From Diplosphaera chodatii (taxonomy: Eukaryota > Chlorophyta > Trebouxiophyceae > Prasiolales > Stichococcaceae), in assembly GCA_032358165.1 (NCBI GenBank), contig JAALGY010000032.1, positions 3,968,001 through 4,032,000 of the forward strand: a stretch of DNA of 64,000 bases, in the 5' to 3' direction. Positions 60,501-64,000 of this stretch are shown here, one piece after another. The notes beneath the pieces were generated by a model, which was given only the letters and a program-made list of their open reading frames with translations, ran no database searches and was not told where the DNA came from. How positions within the stretch are numbered: the first letter of the stretch is position 1; the number at the start of each line of letters is the position of its first letter. The position numbers were made by a program, and so were the translations under genes.

Positions 60501-62660
60501 CCATTGCAGGTTGTGCGCACAGCGAATAGTCCGAACTTGCACTGCTGCATCTGCGCACGTATCAGGGTGAGATGCGCAGCCAGCGTCAGGTGGTACAACA
60601 GGCCAAGGTGCCTCGGGGCTGCGAGCTTGTCCAGCGCCAAGCGAAACGCCCTTGTGCTAGCGGCATGCAGTGCCGGCACCCCCGCAGCAGCACGGGCCCT
60701 ATCGTCTGCATAGCGCCATGCATCAGCAGTAGGGCTTCGTCTGCGCTCTGACTGTCAGAGACTGCTAAGTTGCCGCAACACCCTGACCCAGACCTTGGTG
60801 CATGACGCAGTTGCTCACTGCTCACCACTCAATATTTGCTGTACAACAGAACGTCACACTGCAGGGTGGCAGCACATGCAGCCATGCATACAGGTGTGGT
60901 GGGGCGCTGCAGCCCACCCATTATTGGCACCGCGTCCAACACCACCGCCGAGATGATGTCGTGCAGGAGGCCCACGCAAGCAGCAGCCTCAAGGCCAAAC
61001 GATTCCGGAGGCCACAGCCCCTCTGCAGCCCCCTGCTGGATGAGCTGCGTCCAGGTGACAACCTGCACAGTCAGCAAGGAAGGCCTCACCATTCTGCTTC
61101 AATGCAGTTAATGCGTTGCTACTGCTCATTGGTAGACCAGTGCTCTCGAGCCGCTCGTGTGAAGCACTCACAACACATCTTCAGGTATCTGCGTGCAGGC
61201 GCAAGCGTAGGTGTCAAAGGCAGTTGCACAGTCGGCTCTGCACTCAAACCTGAGGCTACCTTATGAACTAGCTGCCCCAGGGTGTTCAGCAGTCGCCGCT
61301 TGTTGGCGCCACGGCGCATTGCTGGCGTCCGCAAGCAGAGCAACAATGTGCCTGCTGCCGCTGACAGCCAGATGCTCCGCTCATGCAGATCAGCGGACAT
61401 CCGGCGCAATTTCGCCAGCATGTGCTGCTGCTGCTGGTGTGTGCCGCCAACGAACAACTCTGGAAACGCGTCCGAAACCGCTCGCAGGAGGTTGATGCAA
61501 TCTGCTGCCACCGTCTGCAGCCAGACGCATCCAGGCTTTGGGCAGCAAGGATTGACAGCACATGCACACATGCTATAAGTGTGCAAAGAATGATGGGCCA
61601 GCCCATTGCCGTGGCATGAGTGCAGGGTTCCAAGCCGAGACATGTCTGCTGGAGCACAAACAACGAAACAAGGTACATGACTGTCACAAGCGTCCACACG
61701 TACACAAGCAGGACTGCCAGCTCACCTCGTCTGCCATGGCTGCCACCTGTCGTTCGAACTCGTTCGCAGGCGGGGGAACCTGCTGCCAGTGCTGCAGGTG
61801 GGCATAAGTCAGCCTTGCAGCGGTACATCCAATCTGCGGGCCGCCAATTTTGCCATCGCGCAGCTCAAAGGCCGCTGAGACCAGGAAGAACGCTGGCCCC
61901 ATCTCCGAAAAGGCTTCCTCCACACGCTGGAGCATGTCGCTGGGCAGCCAGCGGCGCCGCACGTCGCCCACGGCTTGCATGAGGGCGTGGCCCAGGCGCA
62001 TGGCCGCTACCTGTCTGCATCCGAGAACGCTATCGCCCCGCCAGCAGCTGCGACCGCCGCCAGTATTGCGTCTGCACCGCGTGCCAGGCACACCGCCTCG
62101 CAGCCTGGCAGCATGCCCAGCGGGTCCCGGCTGCCCAGCGGCTCGGCCAGCCGGACCAGCGCCGCAGTAGCTGTCTGCTTGCTGTTGCCAAAGGCCTGCC
62201 AGTCTGGCTCGGTGCACACCAGCAGGTGGCTGAATCGCTCTGTGTGGACACCGACACTGTGAACACATGTTCAATATGCTTGCGCAGGTGCCTTGTTATC
62301 ATTACGGTGGACTGTAAGTGAGGTCATGTGGCTGGATGGTCATGTGCCAGCTGCGCACCCTGTAAAGTGGCCGTGCAGGCTTCAGCGGCTGCCAGGGATG
62401 GGAAGCTGACGGCACACCACGCTTGCGGTCCCTCTTCCTGGAGCTCTGTATGACCTGTGCACCCTGCAAAGCATCACAGGCTCCCTTGCACCTAAGATCT
62501 GAGTTGTTGCTGACCAGAGGTAGATACGGCGAGATACAGTTTGCGGCACATGGCACGTCACGTGACGCTGCAGATGGAGGTCACCTGCCTCGACCATGAC
62601 ATCCTTTTCTCGGCTCCAGTCCCCTGCATTGAGGCCCCATACGACCAGGGAGCGTGCCAT
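57514..62660 (-). CDS. U-box E3 ubiquitin ligase, right-arm copy
   Basis: Mirror copy of the left-arm gene, with ATG at 62660 and stop at 57514-57516. The splice sites I checked are conserved: the GTAGCC donor after LVHK, the short exon encoding LAMLIDTNAARLAKAVD and the final U-box exon. A stop near 61125 falls in the intron that follows that donor, so it does not break the gene. The U-box reads FRCPLSGQVMRDPVLCGG, HSFERAALEQWL. Compared with the left copy there are several Ala/Thr/Ser/Pro changes in the linker, LAANP for LMANP in the U-box and a small in-frame insertion near 60930 (LDAVPI-like). Both copies therefore look functional and have diverged under a conserved frame. Predicted E3 ligase; substrate unknown. 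Confidence 0.75.
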
Positions 62661-63830
62661 GGTGGTTCAGCAGCTGGCTATGAGCTCGCTGACCAGCGGT
62701 GTCAAGGCTTCGCCGCCTGATACAAACTGTGTGACGAAGCACTGCTTGTTTGTCCGATTGAGACCAGCATGAGCACTGTCATCAGCCAAAGCTACTGTAG
62801 CAGTGGTACGTCGACAAATCTACATCATCCAAGCCTGCAAGCTCGAATATGGATGGGTCTTGCTCATTGACATCATCACCACGAGCTTGCTCGGCATGGA
62901 TGTGAACCTTCCTTGCAGTAGTTCTAGCTTGAACCGTGTGTATGTGCAGCTCCATCCGTCAGCAACAGTATATAGTGTATTATTGTATCAGCCAGTTTGG
63001 TTGTCCAAGGCATGTGCTGGCTGCAGGAAGCTGCACAATGGTGGCTACTTCCGGTCAACCCAGATATTGAAGCTGATGACTTGAATGCCTGCAACCACAT
63101 CCGATCGCTAACATGATAGGAAACCGTTGCCGTGGAATACCACGGCGGTGGCACGGTCATGCGACTTCGTTGTACCTTGAATTCGTCTGCATCTCTGCAG
63201 CAATCTTGCTGTGTGGCCTGTGCAAGAGAAGCCTTGAGATGCTGGCATGGGATACGCATGCAATGCTCAGGACTCCTCCGGGAGGGACCCCATGATGAGG
63301 ATTGCAACGTGGCAGCGGATGTATTTTTGTTTGTGGCGCTCTGGCGATGGTGTGCTCAGTGCGTGTATGTGCTTTCATCTGACAACTAGCCCTGCCTGAC
63401 AGCTAGCCGCTGGAGCCAGTGCGGCCAGGTTGCAGCGTATGCCTCTCTCTGGGAGGAGCGAGCTTGTAGTTCAGATGACAGACGCAGCCGCAGCCGTGCG
63501 ACTGTGCCATGGCGCCATGCAGCTGCCGGAAGACATGTGCCGTGTTATGGGCACTGCGCTTTGTTGCAGTGCTGGCGCCGGAGGTGCTCTGGGCTGGGGC
63601 TGCAGAGGTACATGCGTGAGCGAATGACTGCCTGGCTGCACAATTGCAATGGCCGCCACTGTGCGCTAGTTTACTGCGCAACTCAACCCAGGCATTTGCA
63701 GCATTATTGTATCGTGAACCAAAGGCTACCCATGAATACATGCATGCATGGCTACAACACTTGATTGGGAAAGGTCACTCGGTTGTCGATGCCACGCGTC
63801 CGCAGGCCGAGCACGAGCACCGACATGTGA
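62661..63830. other. Intergenic region of right arm
   Basis: Reverse-complement equivalent of left 1018-2199 and the presumed promoter of the right U-box gene. The conserved frames here are the same weak ones as on the left and were not called. Confidence 0.4.
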
Positions 63831-64000
63831 CTGGTCCTGCCCATGCTGATTCAGCTCGGGTGCAGCTGCTGCAGTAGACTGCGCAGGGTAACATTTGGCA
63901 CCACACTGCCTGCCCCTAATGGCAGCACCTCCCTCGTGATGGCTCCAGGGCCTCCCGCTCGAAGCTGTGGCTGTCGCACCGCACAGCACCGGGCCCCGCA
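63831..64000 (-). pseudogene. Mirror of decayed U-box gene psi-A, truncated by window end
   Basis: Reverse complement of left bases 867-1017. It carries the same deletion after the HSFE-AL motif and the same C-terminal remnant. The decay therefore predates the inverted duplication, or was copied between arms. The rest lies outside the window. Confidence 0.65.

Larger units (their letters stand above)
57282..64000. repeat. Right arm of large inverted repeat (truncated by window end)
   Basis: Reverse-complement partner of about 867-7576. It carries the second intact U-box gene and the start of the mirrored U-box pseudogene. The partner of left bases 1-866 must lie beyond base 64000. Differences from the left arm include missense changes in the alanine-rich linker of the U-box gene and a small in-frame insertion (about 9-12 nt near 60930) in one internal exon. 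Confidence 0.9.

Noticed and set aside
61119..61135. Stop codon in the right-arm U-box gene taken at first as inactivation
   Set aside because: The conserved donor AAG|GTAGCC about 130 bp upstream places this stop inside an intron. The next exon starts at a conserved TGCAG with matching phase.
1..64000. Inverted repeat as a simple assembly fold-back
   Set aside because: The arms differ by many substitutions and in-frame indels, one side has an extra U-box relic, and a single-copy core separates them. A fold-back would give near-identical arms. Long reads are still needed to exclude haplotype joining.
1..64000. Transposon origin of the repeat arms
   Set aside because: No reverse transcriptase, transposase or integrase frame was seen, and no short terminal repeat with target-site duplication was visible at the inner boundaries.

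Overview
This window is nuclear DNA of a green alga, most likely a chlorophyte (Chlorophyceae-like; a low-confidence placement). The evidence is: genes broken into many short exons with strong G/C in third codon positions; introns of about 80-300 bp that mostly end in TGCAG; the algal polyadenylation word TGTAA downstream of several stops; and a plastid protein kinase of the STN7/STN8 (STT7/STL1) family. No bacterial operons, tRNA, rRNA, CRISPR or recognisable transposon were seen. All gene models were spliced by eye from splice signals and phase continuity. The best-supported ones keep frame across every intron.

Layout. The outer parts are a large inverted repeat: bases from about 867 to 7576 are repeated in reverse orientation at about 57282-64000, and the right arm runs off the window. 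Each arm holds one apparently intact U-box E3 ubiquitin-ligase gene (2200-7335 plus strand; 57514-62660 minus strand) and part of a decayed U-box copy (1-1017, and the mirror at the right end). A third, frameshifted U-box copy lies at 55344-57134, in direct orientation just inside the right arm. Inside the arms are four F-box/leucine-rich-repeat genes of one family: three tandem copies on the minus strand (7904-23 kb) and one on the plus strand (50209-54433). The region is therefore a nested, mirror-symmetric array of two unrelated kinds of E3-ligase gene.

The core (23.8-49.5 kb) is single-copy. It holds: an atypical short-chain dehydrogenase/epimerase-like gene (minus); a glutamine-synthetase-fold gene that has lost several metal-binding and catalytic residues (plus); an FF-domain protein gene (minus); a 20-exon STN8-like chloroplast kinase with a roughly 460-residue C-terminal extension (minus); an unrecognised coiled-coil protein (plus); and an unrecognised helical, possibly solenoid protein (plus).

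How they work together. The F-box and U-box genes would feed the ubiquitin-proteasome system: F-box proteins as substrate receptors of SCF ligases, U-box proteins as single-chain E3s. The kinase and the dehydrogenase-like protein are probably plastid proteins. No single pathway links all core genes. The most unusual items are the glutamine-synthetase pseudoenzyme candidate, the extended STN8-like kinase and the palindromic E3-ligase array.
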